The translations under genes were made by a program, and so were the position numbers. Under the pieces are notes generated by a model. It saw only the letters and a list, made by a program, of their open reading frames with translations. It had not been told where the DNA came from and ran no database searches. DNA of 64,000 nucleotides from Formicarius rufipectus. Taxonomy: Eukaryota > Chordata > Aves > Passeriformes > Formicariidae. The stretch spans positions 376,240 through 440,239 of the forward strand of contig VXAU01004951.1 of NCBI GenBank assembly GCA_013399695.1, given 5' to 3'. Of the stretch, positions 36,657 to 49,259 are shown in pieces (position 1 is the stretch's first letter; each line of letters opens with the position of its first letter).

Positions 36657-39600
36657 ACATGCACTTGTTTTGAGTCTTTCTATATTCCATATGTCTTTTG
36701 CAGAATTTTCGCAGTCCTAATAAGCTTTTGGAATCATTAACAAATGGTTTTATCAAGGTCTTTTGGAATTTAGGGGGAACCCTCTCACGGATGCAACAGT
36801 TTTTGCCAAAAATCCTGGGATTTTTTTGGTGGAAGACGACATGAAGTATGGGATGTTGATAGTAACCGGGAATAATTAGGAATGCATAAAAAGCAGAACA
36901 TTTTTTTGCACTTGGGAGTAGCCCAAGAGAAATCTGCATATTGTCAGAAGAGGCCTAGCAGTGCTGGGTGCAGGTACAGTCATTCTGAAGGCAGTATGAG
37001 CCATCACACTGACTGGTGCAATCTAGTAGGATGCATGTCTGAGGTTACTCTCTTGGAATGGGTTGTAGGCCTCCAGCATGTTCACCTCTATGGCTGATTT
37101 ATTTTAAGTTCTTCGCTTTAAGGTGTTCATGGTTTAAAGCACTTGTCACCTCTAACAGAGGCAGCTTTGAAAACTTAACTGGTTTCCTAGAAACCTATTT
37201 TGGTCTGATAAAGTAAAAGTTTTGTATTCCCTATTATAAAATTTGAAACATAATTACTAAAACAATGTAGCCGTACTTCACATCTGTTTGGTTTCAGCTG
37301 TCACTGATGGAAATTTTTTGGCACTTTGTACTCAAACCAGACGTTATCTTGCAGAAATAATCTTTCAAAGCAGACATGGTACTGTTTCCCTGACTTCTCT
37401 GATTATACAGAATCATGCAAACTGAGTTTGGAACATCCTTTGTTTTATAACTGACTTTCCAGGGCCTACACATATCTTTTTCCTCCTTCAACATTTTTAT
37501 AGGAGCTGTCCATTTCAGTTTTAGAAGCTTGTGAAATGATTTTTATTCATTAACATTCATGTTGTCTTCTGAAATGTATCGGTCCTGTGTTTGTCAGATT
37601 TCCTTCACTGGCCATATCCTCATCAAGAGGGAAGTTAATTGTGCACACCCCTTCTCAGGCATCTCTTACCTTGATGGCTGGTATGTTCTCTTTGTTTGTT
37701 ATGGTTTCTGTAAGCCATTACAGAAGAATTACTTGTAAAACAGTATTTATCACAATTTCAGAATTGGAATTGTTTTCCATGGCTTGTGTACAGCACATAT
37801 ATGATTCATCTGACAGCTGGAGCACTTCAGATTTCCTCTTGTTAGAATTTTTAGGGAGGTGTTTGGGAAGCACATGGATTGACCACAGGTCCATATGCAG
37901 AAAAAATTATGTTCTGCTGCTAAGTGAAAGGTTTCTTTGAAATCTAATTGAAGAAGTCAATTTCCTGTGAGAAATTTGTAATTTGAGTATTTTCTTCCAA
38001 AGCCTCCTCTAAAAACTTTTCACTATACTCCTCAAGTCTATCTAGAAAGTGTTTTTAGTTTCTAAAAACGTGGAAATATTTATTTGCATATGAGGGGGCT
38101 TGAATAGGTGAAGTCAGCTGAGTGGCTGTGAATCTGCCATGTGTCCCAGAGAGGGCAAAAGGAATTTTGAGGCATCCATTCGGGAGTGTTTAACATGTGC
38201 TGCTTCTTCCACAGATGCTGAGCACGTGTAGTGCTGACTTGTAAGACTTCTAGTGACTGTCATTACAGGTCTCATTTTTAAAACATACTCAATCCCAGCA
38301 TGAGGAGCTCTGTTTTGAAAATTGGAATGCTGGGTTTGTTGCCCAAATGAGATATCAGCTCTTTTGAAAAACTCTGTTTCCAGTTAACAATGCTGCACTC
38401 ACCAAGAAAGCCAGCCAAATGTATGCACCTGCTCCAGATTCCAAGCTCGGAGTAACCCTGTTTCTATATAAGCTTTTTATCTTGCACAGAGCACAGTGGT
38501 TTCCTCTTCCACGCCCCAGGCATCATGTGATGTGGGGTGGTGTGCTGGAAAGTCCTTTCTTCCCATTCTGGACCCATTCCAGCACCCCAGCTTACAGGTA
38601 CTGTGCTACAGGAGGTGTTGCCTTTTGCCACACAGGCATAAAACCAGCTGGTTTGTGCCCTAGTCTGGTATCAGCTGTGGGCTGTGTATCTTTTCCTCTG
38701 ATAATGTTTCCTGCCACACCTTTCTGCTTATCTCTACTGCCACAGTTTTGCAAATGGCATAAAAATCCCCTTTCAGACAGTTAATGCAACATGAGGTGAA
38801 CAAATAGGGGGAGTCTTGTCACATACCTCCAGAAGTGAGGTATAATCATCCCCCGTGCCTTGGCTCACTGATGCTAAGTGTGGTCTGAAGAAAAGCTGCC
38901 CAAATTCCCTGCCCAAAAGCAGCCAAGGGAGTGAGATGCCTTGTCATTTCTGGGGATGGGCCTGTGAGGTCTAAGTGTCTGTGCATCTTCACACTGGGGT
39001 CCCCTGGGGAGATATGTAGACTATCATTACTGAATCATTCAGTATGCTGTTGAGCACATGGGACTGTCAAACCTCTGAGTTAAATCTACTCATAACCATT
39101 GCAAAGCCATTTTGATGCCTATGACAGTTAAAACCTCTTATGGTGGAATCATTTATTGCAGCCTAACATTTCACTACAGTGAGAATAGGTGCTTCTCGTA
39201 ATCCTTGAGAAAGATCAAATTGAATTGTAAAAGGTGTTTCCCATTGTGGCAATGGCTAAGTGCTTAACCATGTGAGGGTCCAGGGGAGCACTGAGCATCC
39301 ATCTCAGTAAGGACACCATCTGGAACCTCCACAAAAGGAAATCAGCAGAGGTTCAAAAAAATGACAGAAAGAGAAGTGGCCTCACAAATCAGTAACTCAT
39401 TTCACTACGAGGCATGCATATGTACAGGCAGATGTGATTGCAGGCATCTAATCTTACAGTTGTTTTGCATGTTTCACACATGTGAGATGAGACATCTTGC
39501 ATTTTCTTGGTGAGAACTATATATAGGATGTCACACCCTGAACTAAGTAGTCCTTCACCCCAACCCTTAATTTTGTTTTCGTTTTTCTTGGTGTTATTTC

Positions 39601-40959
39601 TTCCTTAATGAATTGCATTTGGACTGGACATTCCACAATTGCACATGGACCTAAGCCATTTTTCTCTTCCTGTGGTATTTATACCTTTTATGGGGTGGTG
39701 CAGAGTCATTCATATTCTCACCACAGAGCTGTTAGAAAAGAAAAGGCACGAATGTCCTTTCAGCTAGTAACATTTTGAGACCTGAATATCTTCATTAGAA
39801 AGGTCATGAAAAATGCTCTGGCATTCTGCTCTTATCCTGTGATTCACCTTCCAAGAGCAGACTGCCTCGATCCTGTACAGCTTTACACAGAGGAAATATC
39901 TAAGGACAGGTGCCTGGGCTGGCCACTGTAATTGGTCCCCAGTCAGTAGCACCTGTTGTAACCACTTAGAGGCAGAGGAGGACGGGAATGTACAGTCAGA
40001 GTGCTTTTGCTTGGAATGTGTTGGATGGTGTCATTTCCCTGTGGACAAAATTCCATTTTCTGTGCAGGTCTAATCACAGACCTGCCTGATAACCCAGGTC
40101 ACCACTACAGAAGCTTGTGTTTGTCCTGCTGCTCCTTATACTGCAAAGGAATATAGAGTTACAAAGGCCAGTACCTCGATATAGGATTTGCGTCGCACAA
40201 CAGCTTTCAGCTGAGAAAGAAAGTTGTCAGATTTTTGGAGAAAAAGCCCTTAGCTCAGGAGTTTCCAAACTTTTCTTCTTGATGCTATGTTTTCAGAGGT
40301 AGTGATCTTTTCTGCAAGATTTCAGACTTTTTTGTTAGAGTCAAGACCCCTATTTTGGGATCTGCTGCCTTAGCTTCTTACATTGGTGGGGTCATCCCCA
40401 GTGGTGCCAAAAAGTAAATCCCTTATGGGCTGTGTCATAAGCTGAACTACTTAATCAGATGGAAAGAAAACTTTTAACCCATCCCCACTGCACAGTTTGA
40501 AAGGTACAATGTGAGGTTGTCAGTGTCCCCATATAAAGCACTGGCAGCATTATGCGGTGTGACAGCAGATGGACCAGCAGTCTGGTTTACTGCTTATAAC
40601 TTGTATGAATAATGTCTGTGAGGAAAGGATTGGATATGGATTAGTGTTTTATGTGAGAAAAACTTGCTATAATGAGATGGCTAGAAGTAACCTGTGTGAG
40701 AATCTCATTCATGCCACTGCCAAAAGACCTGATCAGCTATAGTTGACTGTTTTCTGACATGTTGATCTAGTTGACTCCGAAACACCTTACATTGGTGGGT
40801 TCTCTGCAACCCAAGGCAATCTTCTCCAGTACTTAAATGCTTCTGACACTAGAGTTCATAGTTGGCTTCTGACCTTAATCTCCCCTTCTGCAATTTAACT
40901 GCCACCTCCTTGTTGTGTTTGACACAGGTATGCAAAACAAACTGTTCTAATTATTCTTT
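36657..40959. other. non-coding DNA, no gene recognised
   Basis: No exon, RNA gene or named transposon was recognised in about 4.3 kb. Open frames of at most about 120 codons on both strands have no recognisable motifs. Confidence 0.55.
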
Positions 40960-42060
40960 TTGCAAAACATTTGAAGATTTTGAAAACTGTTCTAATGTCT
41001 TATATATTTGTTTGCCTTCTGTAAAGTAAACTGACCTAATGCATTCAAACTCCCTTAGAAATGGTGCTTTCTCAACTTCTGGTTATTATCATTGCCTTCC
41101 GTAGGTCTCTCTCCAACAGGGCCATGCTTTCCTTGGGGTTCATTTTCCCAAGGTGGACACAGTACTGCTGATTCCCACCAGTGTTAGCTAAAGCAGATTA
41201 ATTTCTGTGTTTTGCACATTTCATCTTTGCACATTTATGTGGTATTTTCTTTTTCCTTTCTAGAAAGATGATGATTCATCTTTCTTATGGTCTACCATTG
41301 CCTTTTCTACTGTAACCCCTCTGTTCTGACAGAATGTTCACTGACTGGTTGTTCATCCTCTAACACTGGAGGCTGTTATTCCTACCAAAGCACAATACCT
41401 TACACACACTCATATAGCATTTTAGTCCACTTTTTATCAGTTCTTGTTGTAAATTAGACCATTTTTTATTCCATACCTATCTTCATGTGTGCTCCTGCGC
41501 AGCTTGCTGTCATCTGCAAATTTAATAAACAGACTTTATCCTGGTCATTAATGAAAATACCGGATATCACTAGACTGCAAACAGATCCTTGCAGAAACCC
41601 CGCTGGTGTATCCTTGTGTTTTGACAGTGAACCATTGGTAACTACTTTCTGAGTACTGTTTTCCAATAAACTGTGTAGCCATTGCATAGTGCATTCATCT
41701 AGACCATATTTTCTGAGCTTGCCTGTAGGAATATTAGGAGAAAGGGTGTCAGAAAGCCTACTAAGGCCAGGATGCATGACTGTGTCTGCTGTCCACATGA
41801 CATGTTACCCTTCCACTGAAGAAAATTAGATTGGTTTGACATGATTTTCCTTGACAAGTGCATGTTGCCTGTTACTCATCTCCTTGCTATCTTGCAGGTG
41901 ATTGCAAGTAGTCTGGTTATTTGTCCCTGTCTGTGCCTGGGCACTAAAGCTAAGTTCTCTGCTTTATAATCCCCTGGTCCTCCCATTTACAAAGATACAT
42001 GCTACATTTGACCGTGTTTTTACTTTTGTGGACTCAGGCTTAGCCCCTTGGTTTTTCAGC
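40960..42060 (-). mobile_element. ancient CR1 (L3-like) LINE remnant with RT fragments
   Basis: Read on the minus strand this is a decayed CR1-clade element about 1.1 kb long. One open frame (about 41466-41798) contains GKLRKYGLDECTMQWLHSLL, a GFLQGSV block in the position of the GVPQGSVLGP motif, and GIFINDQD, as in CR1 reverse transcriptases. The catalytic FADD motif survives at 41509-41520 but in a different frame, so a frameshift lies just upstream of it. The flanks also follow the order of old sauropsid CR1 antisense copies. On the plus strand these include GGACACAGTACTGC near 41155, TGTCATCTGCAAATTTAATA at 41508-41527 and CTTGACAAGTGCATGTTG near 41855. Many stops and indels show a dead, ancient copy. 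The outer limits are approximate. Confidence 0.85.
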
Positions 42061-45000
42061 TGTTTGAAGGTGAATGTTGAGGCAAAAATGTCAAATCCAG
42101 ACATGCTTGATTGAACAACTTTGCACCCAAGTAAGGTGATTGAGTGTACCATCAGCCCCCACCAGCACTGTGGCTCACTTTTCAAGCAATGTCACAAATC
42201 TGTATCTAAAATGAATGGTCTCAAGAATTGCAGGGTAAAGAAGATAAATTATGCATTATTTGATGTATCAGAGCTGTGGATATACATAGAGAAGCCATGT
42301 ACTGGCCAAATCAATAGTGCTGTAAACCAGTTAATCTGTGTTTACCCTTCAGGTATGCCTAGCACTGGCCCACAGAAGCATGAGGAAGAGAATCTGAATA
42401 GTACTTTGTTGCCGATGTCTGGAGATAAAGTAGAACAAACAAGTACCTCCTGATGTGTATGTGTGAAGAACTAACTGTGTAACTGGCACCAACCTTTTTG
42501 TGTAGCTATTTTTAGGCAAATAGGTTTTGACTGAGCCTTGGGCCTTGTTTTGGAAGATTTATAAGAATTCAGGGAGGTACCTTTTACATGTTCATGGGCA
42601 GTCTTAATTTTGTGTAAAAATTGCAGAGACAACACATTTCAGAGTAGATTATAGAAATGGAAAAGCAAAAAGAGTGATAGAAAAGTTTGGAAGCAGGGGG
42701 AGAGAGAGAGAGGTGTTGGGGGTTGAAATGCATGGAATGAGCACAGGCAGAGATGCAGATGAATGGAGTGACAAAAACAAGAGGAAAGAAAAGCCAGGGA
42801 AAGAAACTGAAGAAGGAGAAAGAGAACAATGGTAATTGTTCATTGGTGAATTTCAAGGTTTTCAAGGCCTTAGTCTAAATAGAAGAAAGCACAATGTCTA
42901 ACATGGAGAGGAGGATTGAGAAAAGTTGTGGAGATAGAAAAGTGTCAAAATTACCCAGAAAGTCTTTGCTTAGTGGCAGAATGTATGCATTTCATGGGGT
43001 ACTTATGGTCTGTGGCTCCTGTGGAAGCAAGGTACTGCTCAGCATATAAGCTTATAAGGAAAAGCAAGAGGTGGCTTGCATGGTAAATGTGTCAGTGTGT
43101 AAGACATGAGTGTAGCCAGCACGTGTTCCTTTGGCATAGCAGGATGAGTCAGATAACCCTTTAGCAGAGATACTGCTTTTTAATTGCAGCATGACGTGTG
43201 ATGTCATCTTTCTATCCAAGAGCTAGTCAGCACCTCTGTGGACAAAAACATTCTTTGTGTTACCCTGAGTTCTGTTTATACTAAGAACAACAAGCAGAAG
43301 CTTTGGGACTCAGAGCTGGAGGCAGTGCACCTTGGCACTGGAACAGGGTAGGGGAAAGGCCCTCACTGGCTTTAAGGAGCAGTTGAGTTTATGGTAGGAC
43401 ACAATCGATAGGGACAAAGCTGGCTGGCAGATAAAAAGCCTGAGAATGGTTATTGTTGCAGTATGAAACTGCAGCATTGCACTGATTCATGACACTTTGG
43501 GATTAATCTGCCTTCAGGTATATATGGCTTTTAAAAGTGTTCTAGTTACACTTTTTACAATCAGAAATAGAGTCAAGTGAACTAGGTTTTTCTCCAAATT
43601 GAGAGACTTTCAGCTCTGGAGTTTGGTTCAGCCAACTAGGGAAAAACAGCCAGCCATCTGCAAGCTCCCAGTTTGCATCCAAGCTCTCCCCTGGTGCCTG
43701 TGAATTCATTAATTTGTGTCTTTTAGCTGGAACTCATCTCTTGCCCTTCTGAACAATTAGTTCTGGTGAAATGGTAGAATGACAGGGGAGGTACTAGAGT
43801 TCAAAATATGGAGAGAAATCTGAATTAACTGTAACAAGAGGATACAACAATTTTCAAAGAAGGTGTAATGGGTATTCATTCTGACTACATCATCCCAGCT
43901 AGCATACAACTGAGGAGGATGGTTTAGAGAAGGAAGAGAAGCAGTCACATACAGAGACATGTATGTCCTTCCTTAGGGGAAGAAGGAAAGGCTTATGGGA
44001 TGAAATAAGATGGAGGTTTGTACTGAAAATTAGAAGAGCAAGGTGTTATTTTTGAGGGTTTTGTCCCAAGGTCTTTTAATCGTATCTCTACGTGAGCAAG
44101 TGGGGAAGAGAGCTAGGAGTGATAGAAGTCAAAACTTTTCTTGGTGGAGAAAAAAGAATGTTTTCACTAGAGAAGGTGTATGGGCAGAAACAGATTTTAC
44201 CTTAAGGGTCATTTATCATCAGCAGGGGCAGATGCAGAACTATGGACACCCACAGTCCTGCTAGTTCCGCTGTTGGAGATAGCCTAGTGCAAGCAGCCTG
44301 CTTGAAAGGGAGAGATAGGGTAGAGGAACTGTGTTAGCTGGCCTTATTCGCTGCTCTCATATTTCATCTTCATCTGTGCAGGTCCTTGCCAGGCTGGACC
44401 TGGTGCTGTCATCAACAAAAATCCAGTGGACACCTTACAGCTTAAAGAACCATTTCTCTTCAGACTTGTTGTCTTTATGCAAACACCATGGAGATGGGAA
44501 GCCATGTTTCTAGCCCTGCAGAGCTAATGCCCTTACCCTGATTCCCAGAAAACACCACTTCTGGTCCTCTGAGAAGGAATGAGGCTGATCCTCCAGTTGA
44601 CTGACAGGGAGTGATGAAAATCAGTAGGAGTCTATGAGCCTGTCCCTAAGCCTGCACCCAGGATTACGATACAGCTGCTCTTGCCTTGCCCAGAGAAAGG
44701 TTAAGTTGCCTGGTGTGGGCTGTCACAGACTGACGGTTTGACGTTGCCTGCTTATAGATCCCAGGACTTGGCCAGGCCCCACCACTTTAACTTTCACTCT
44801 TAGTAAATCACAAAGTGAAATGGAGTTTTCTTCTGAGTGACAGGTAAATCTTGGTCACTTTCTGGCTGCTGTACTAGTATTGCTTAATTATGTAATCCCT
44901 TTGGCCTCCATTCCTTGGTGCAGTGAATGCATGCTGGGAAGCACCGGAGTGACAAGCAATTTCTCTGTGCCTGACACCTCGGTTTAGAGACTTGATTAGG

Positions 45001-48000
45001 GGAAAATACCTTTGCATTCATTTTTTTTTTCCCCAGATGCACCCAGCGAATCAGCTCGGGCTGGGAAACACCACAGAGAGTCTCTGCTTTGCCGCCTGCC
45101 CTGCCTCTCAGACCAGTGCCCTTGCTGTGTCGCATATGCAGCTAGTTTTATAGGGAGATGAGAATTTGCCTTGCTATTTCCAATTTTACTCTGGCAGACA
45201 TTGAGATGTTTTCTTCCAGGTCTGAAGAGAGTCTCTGTACTCTTCCTTTCAGAGCAACCTCCTGCCAGAATTAGAGACTTGGGTAATCCCATCCACTCGC
45301 AGGTGAGGAGGTGGCTCCTTGCATTCCTCCTGCCAGCTGCCAGCATGGGGAGCTGGAGCAGCTGGGAGCTTCCTCATCAAGAAGGCCATAGATCATTCCC
45401 TCTGACATCTTTCACCCTGCTTTGAGTGACATTACTGCAGCTCTGGGAACTATTATTAGTATTCAGTGGTACACGTTTAAGCAAAACCTGAGAAAGGAAT
45501 TAATCTGTCAATAGGAATGAATATACTGGACAGTGATTTATGCAGATCTTGTACTCAGAGTGACTGTGTTCCTTTCTACTGCATCTCTCAGTCTTGTTCT
45601 GAGAGCCAATACACAAACATGCATTTAAAGTAACATTACAGCTGGCTGATCACTTGTCCAACACCTGGGTCCATGCAAGCACTGCTATACTCGTGAGTCA
45701 AGCTGAGGAGAAATGTGTGTGTCTGTCACTTTTTACAAAGCTCAAACAGTAAGAGATACAGCCAGGGCATAGGGCTGTGTTCAGTTTTCCAGGGCACATG
45801 TACTGGGCTCTGGCATCCTGCACATGTAGGATCCTTGTCATGTGCTTCTATCTTCACAGGCATTACATGTTGGAAACATAGAGGTGCATCTATGGGAAGA
45901 GGAAACTGTGCTCTTCCTATGTGACAAGTGCAGACATAGAATCTTGGTATCCACTGCATGTATAGTTAGCAATATTAACAGTGGACTACTCATTTGGTAC
46001 ACAGGGTCCTGAGCGGGCCTGTTATACCAACAGCCAGGTCTGGTTGGGAAAGAACATTTATAGGTCAGGAGATTTATGCCCCATTTGTCGTTGTCCCCCT
46101 TATTTATTGCAACACTTTGTAGAAGCCACTTCACAGAACTGTCTTTTTATCCTGGTTTCTACACAGAAGGCAATTGCAGCACTACCAGTTCTGAAATTTT
46201 TGTAGTGTGTCTCAATGATAATTTGTGCTTTACCAGATGCCTCTGCTTCTGAAAGTAAATTGTTCTCAACCTTTTGTGGTTTTGGTGACAGAGCAAGGCT
46301 TGAAAATATGGCTTGTAACCACCCTTGAGGCTCATTAATGACAAAAAGAAGAGGGGAAATGAGCTTTTCTTATTGTTTGGAAATCCCTTCTACTTTCTAG
46401 GATGCTGATTAATGATATTGGTGTGATTCAGGGTTGTATATGCATATTGGAATACTGACGGGATTCTTCAGGCTTGTGTAGGCAGAACATTGTGAGTTGC
46501 TCTGGTGAAAGGTGTTGCAGCTTTGCAGGCTTGTGGCATTGTACCAGGAGGCTGAGGCAGGGATATACACACAGTAGTGCTCTCAGGTCAGCAGTCAAGG
46601 AACACAGATCAATACCTACAAATGTGTATATATTCATATAGGGAAAAGCACTTAAAAACTGAGAGGTTCAAGTACAAAATACATCCAAGTAAATCATCTG
46701 AGGACTGAATCAGAATCACAAAGAAGAGAGAGAAAACTGCATTGAGATATAATTGTGCTGTTGCATATGCTTTCAGGTGTGGGGGGTTTGGGAATAGAGG
46801 TGAAGCCTTCTAATTAAAAGAGCAACATCTCTCCATCTCAGTGTATGTGAGTGTGAATTGCTCCAACCAAGTCAGAGCATCTTCTCTGATGTGTGGAAGA
46901 AGCATGGTTGCAGTGGCAGCAGCGCTGCCAAGGTTCCTGATTGAATTCCTCAGTAGCTGGAGGGGACTGGCAGAAAAGAAACAAAACAAAAAACCAAACA
47001 AGATTGAATTTCTAAAGTCAAAATTAATTTCAGTTTTCATTATAAAGCAAGAATGCAATGGCAAGAGGGCTATTCTATGATTGACATGATTTAAAATCTT
47101 GGGATAAGAATTCCTTCCATGCTTGATGTTCACAGTGCTGATTGTCCATGGCTGCTGGACAACAAACACTATTACTACAAGCATATGACCATCCTTCCAT
47201 CTCCTTCCTTCCTGCCTTGCTTTCACTTTCTGATGCACAATACAAGCATTTGCTACCTGCCATCTTTTCCCACCCACTTTGCAGATGGGAAGAGGGAGAC
47301 TGGCTATTACCCAGACTTTCTCATCTCCCAGACTGCCTGTATTATGCAGCAAGCTTCTCTTAAAATTATTGAGATTATTAATGTTGTATATTTTATACAT
47401 ACACACACATATATGTTTATATATATATATATGTATATTCTTCAGTCTCCCTCTGCAGCTGAGAGAGGCATTCGGGATTTATCTCTGTAATGAGAAAAGG
47501 GAGATAGGGAGAAGTAAGGGCATTTTTCTCTGACTTGGATTGTAAGTCATTTTGATATTCATTGTAAAAGATGCTTTTCAAATATTTAAATGTATGTGCG
47601 CTCACATATCAGTTCTTCAGGATAGATTGTATGCGACATAATCACTGTTTTATATCTCTTGTGCTCTGTGATGTTCTCCTATATCCATTCATTTCGTTAA
47701 CTTCATCTGGAAGAGATGGGAAGATGAGCTGGAACTGGGATTAACTTCCATTGGCTGTGCTCTCTTGTCGTCTCTTTTCAGAATGGACTAAGGCTGAGGA
47801 AGAAATATGCTCAGCCTTGACTAGAGCTCTCACCTTTTCCAACACTATTGTTTTTGGGAGGTGGAGTGGACTTAAACTGAGATCTCCTGAAGAAAATGCT
47901 CCTATATCTCATGGGAAAGGCTATACTGGGATTTGGCTTGATAATTAGTTGAATGTACTTGGTAATTAGCTCAAACAAAGGGCACTCTGGCTGAAGCAGG

Positions 48001-48269
48001 AGAAGTGTACACATTTAGAGGTATCAGTGACACCTGTCCGGGTTTACCCTAGTGTGAAAATTCCTTCTTGAGACTTGGGGAGTGGCAGAGAGGGAGGCGT
48101 AAGGTATATTTGCTCCGTATTTGCATGGCTAGGGATTGGGGCTGGCCATGCTGCACACAAACTCTCCCTCCCCCTTTGTCCTTGGAAGGTCTGCTCCCTG
48201 TCAGGTGTGCCATCCTGCCATCTGCTCCCAGCCCCGAGCAGCTGGTATGATAGCCACAAATGCTGGCAG
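42061..48269. other. non-coding DNA, no gene recognised
   Basis: About 6 kb with no recognised gene. A (CA)n/(TA)n patch lies near 47401-47436 and a purine-rich GAGAGA patch near 42695-42715. The longest open frame of the window, 198 codons on the minus strand at 46810-47406, has no domain, signal peptide or repeat I recognise and is judged spurious. Confidence 0.5.
47396..47440. repeat. CA/TA dinucleotide microsatellite
   Basis: ACACACACAT runs directly into ATATATATATAT. It is a compound dinucleotide repeat with one interruption (GTTTAT) and is probably polymorphic. Confidence 0.92.
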
Positions 48270-48530
48270 GAGTGGCCTTCCAGCCGCGTGAATGACAGCA
48301 CGCGCTGCTGCTTCCTTGGCACGGGGAGCAGTGCTTGTAGCTGAGAATTAGAGGCTTGTAAACCTGCCTGCTCAAAGGCGGGGGGAACGGCTCTCGGCGG
48401 CACTCCCGAGGCGTGGGAATCTGCCTGAGCTCCCTCCAACACCCTCACACCTGCGTGAGTCCCAGCCAGCCGCAGCAGGATGCCTGTGCCCATGGCGGGG
48501 TGCCACGGCTGAGATCCAGAGGCAGTGGGG
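48270..48530. other. small CpG-rich patch
   Basis: About 250 bases with many retained CpGs, for example CCGCGTGAATG near 48284, ACGCGCTGC near 48301 and CGGCTCTCGGCGGCACTCCC near 48388. The neighbouring sequence is CpG-poor. A minus-strand frame of about 149 codons spans the patch (48044-48493) but has no recognisable domain. It could be a small CpG island (a promoter of a non-coding transcript) or a GC-biased hotspot. It ends about 140 bp before the solo LTR. Confidence 0.5.
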
Positions 48531-48664
48531 ATGATCCCTCCTCATCATCCCTCCCTTATTTGTGTGGAGGCAAAAGCAGTCCTAGCTGTAACTGGCAGGG
48601 CAGCACTGCTCCTCTGAAAGCCACTGCATCCAGCAGCCAGGAAGGCTCTGCCTGAGACATGGTC

Positions 48665-48669
48665 ACAAG
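48665..48669. repeat. target-site duplication of the solo LTR (left copy)
   Basis: The word ACAAG directly precedes the TG end of the LTR and is repeated exactly after its CA end at 49255-49259. This fixes both boundaries and shows a clean retroviral integration. Confidence 0.93.
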
Positions 48670-49254
48670 TGTTGTGGTTTAACCCCAGCCAGTGACTCAG
48701 AACCGCACAGTTGCTTGCTTGTCTTCTCCAGAAGGATGGGGAAAGCAGGAATTTTGGAAGGGTAGAAGCAAAAAAACTTGTTGGCTGAGATAAAAATAGT
48801 TTCATAGTTTAAATAAAATAATAATTGTAATGGAAAAGAAAATTTAAAAAAAAAAAAGAGACAAGAGAAATAAAATCCAAGATTGTCAACTGATGCAAAT
48901 GAAAGCAATTGCGCACCACCAACCAACCAATGCCCAGCCAGTCCTGTGCAGCAGCCCCTGGCCAACCTTCCCTCTAGTTTATATGCTGAGCATGACACCC
49001 TATGGCCTGGCACATCCCTTTGGTCACTTGGGATCAGCTGTCCTGGCTTTGTCCCCTCCCAGCTTGTGTAGTCCCAGCCTTCTCACTGATGGGGAGGTGT
49101 AAGAAGCAGAAAGGGCCTTGGCCCTGTGTAAGCACCACTCAGCAATAATGAAAATGTCACTGCACTATCAAGACTGTTTCCACTACAAATCCAAAACAGA
49201 GCCCAATACAAGCTACTATAGTGAATTCACGCTCCCCCAGCTAAAACCAGCACA
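48670..49254 (-). mobile_element. solo LTR of an avian ERVL-like endogenous retrovirus
   Basis: This is a 585-bp solo LTR in minus orientation. On the plus strand it opens with TGTTGTGGTTTAACCCCAGC and closes with CTAAAACCAGCACA, so the element has canonical TG...CA ends. The 5-bp word ACAAG flanks it exactly on both sides (48665-48669 and 49255-49259), the duplication size made by ERVL-type integrases. Internal blocks such as TTTATATGCTGAGCATGACA, AGGGCCTTGGCCCTGTGTAA and CACTCAGCAATAATGAAAAT match a widespread bird LTR family. On the minus strand CATATAAAC near 48977-48985 is a probable TATA box. No gag, pol or env sequence adjoins it, so the internal part was lost by LTR-LTR recombination. 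Open frames inside are not genes. Confidence 0.94.
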
Positions 49255-49259
49255 ACAAG
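49255..49259. repeat. target-site duplication of the solo LTR (right copy)
   Basis: The exact second copy of ACAAG, matching 48665-48669. The perfect identity argues against a very old insertion, although five bases carry little information. Confidence 0.93.

Noticed and set aside
45018..45035. Possible 3' splice site (T run, CCCCAG)
   Set aside because: No coding exon or matching donor follows. Such motifs are frequent by chance.
46810..47406. Longest open frame of the window, 198 codons, minus strand
   Set aside because: No domain, signal peptide or repeat is recognisable, it overlaps open frames on the other strand, and a frame of this length is expected by chance in 64 kb.
48044..48493. 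149-codon open frame, minus strand, over the CpG-rich patch
   Set aside because: No recognisable domain. It is explained by high GC and few stops, though a promoter-associated transcript is possible.
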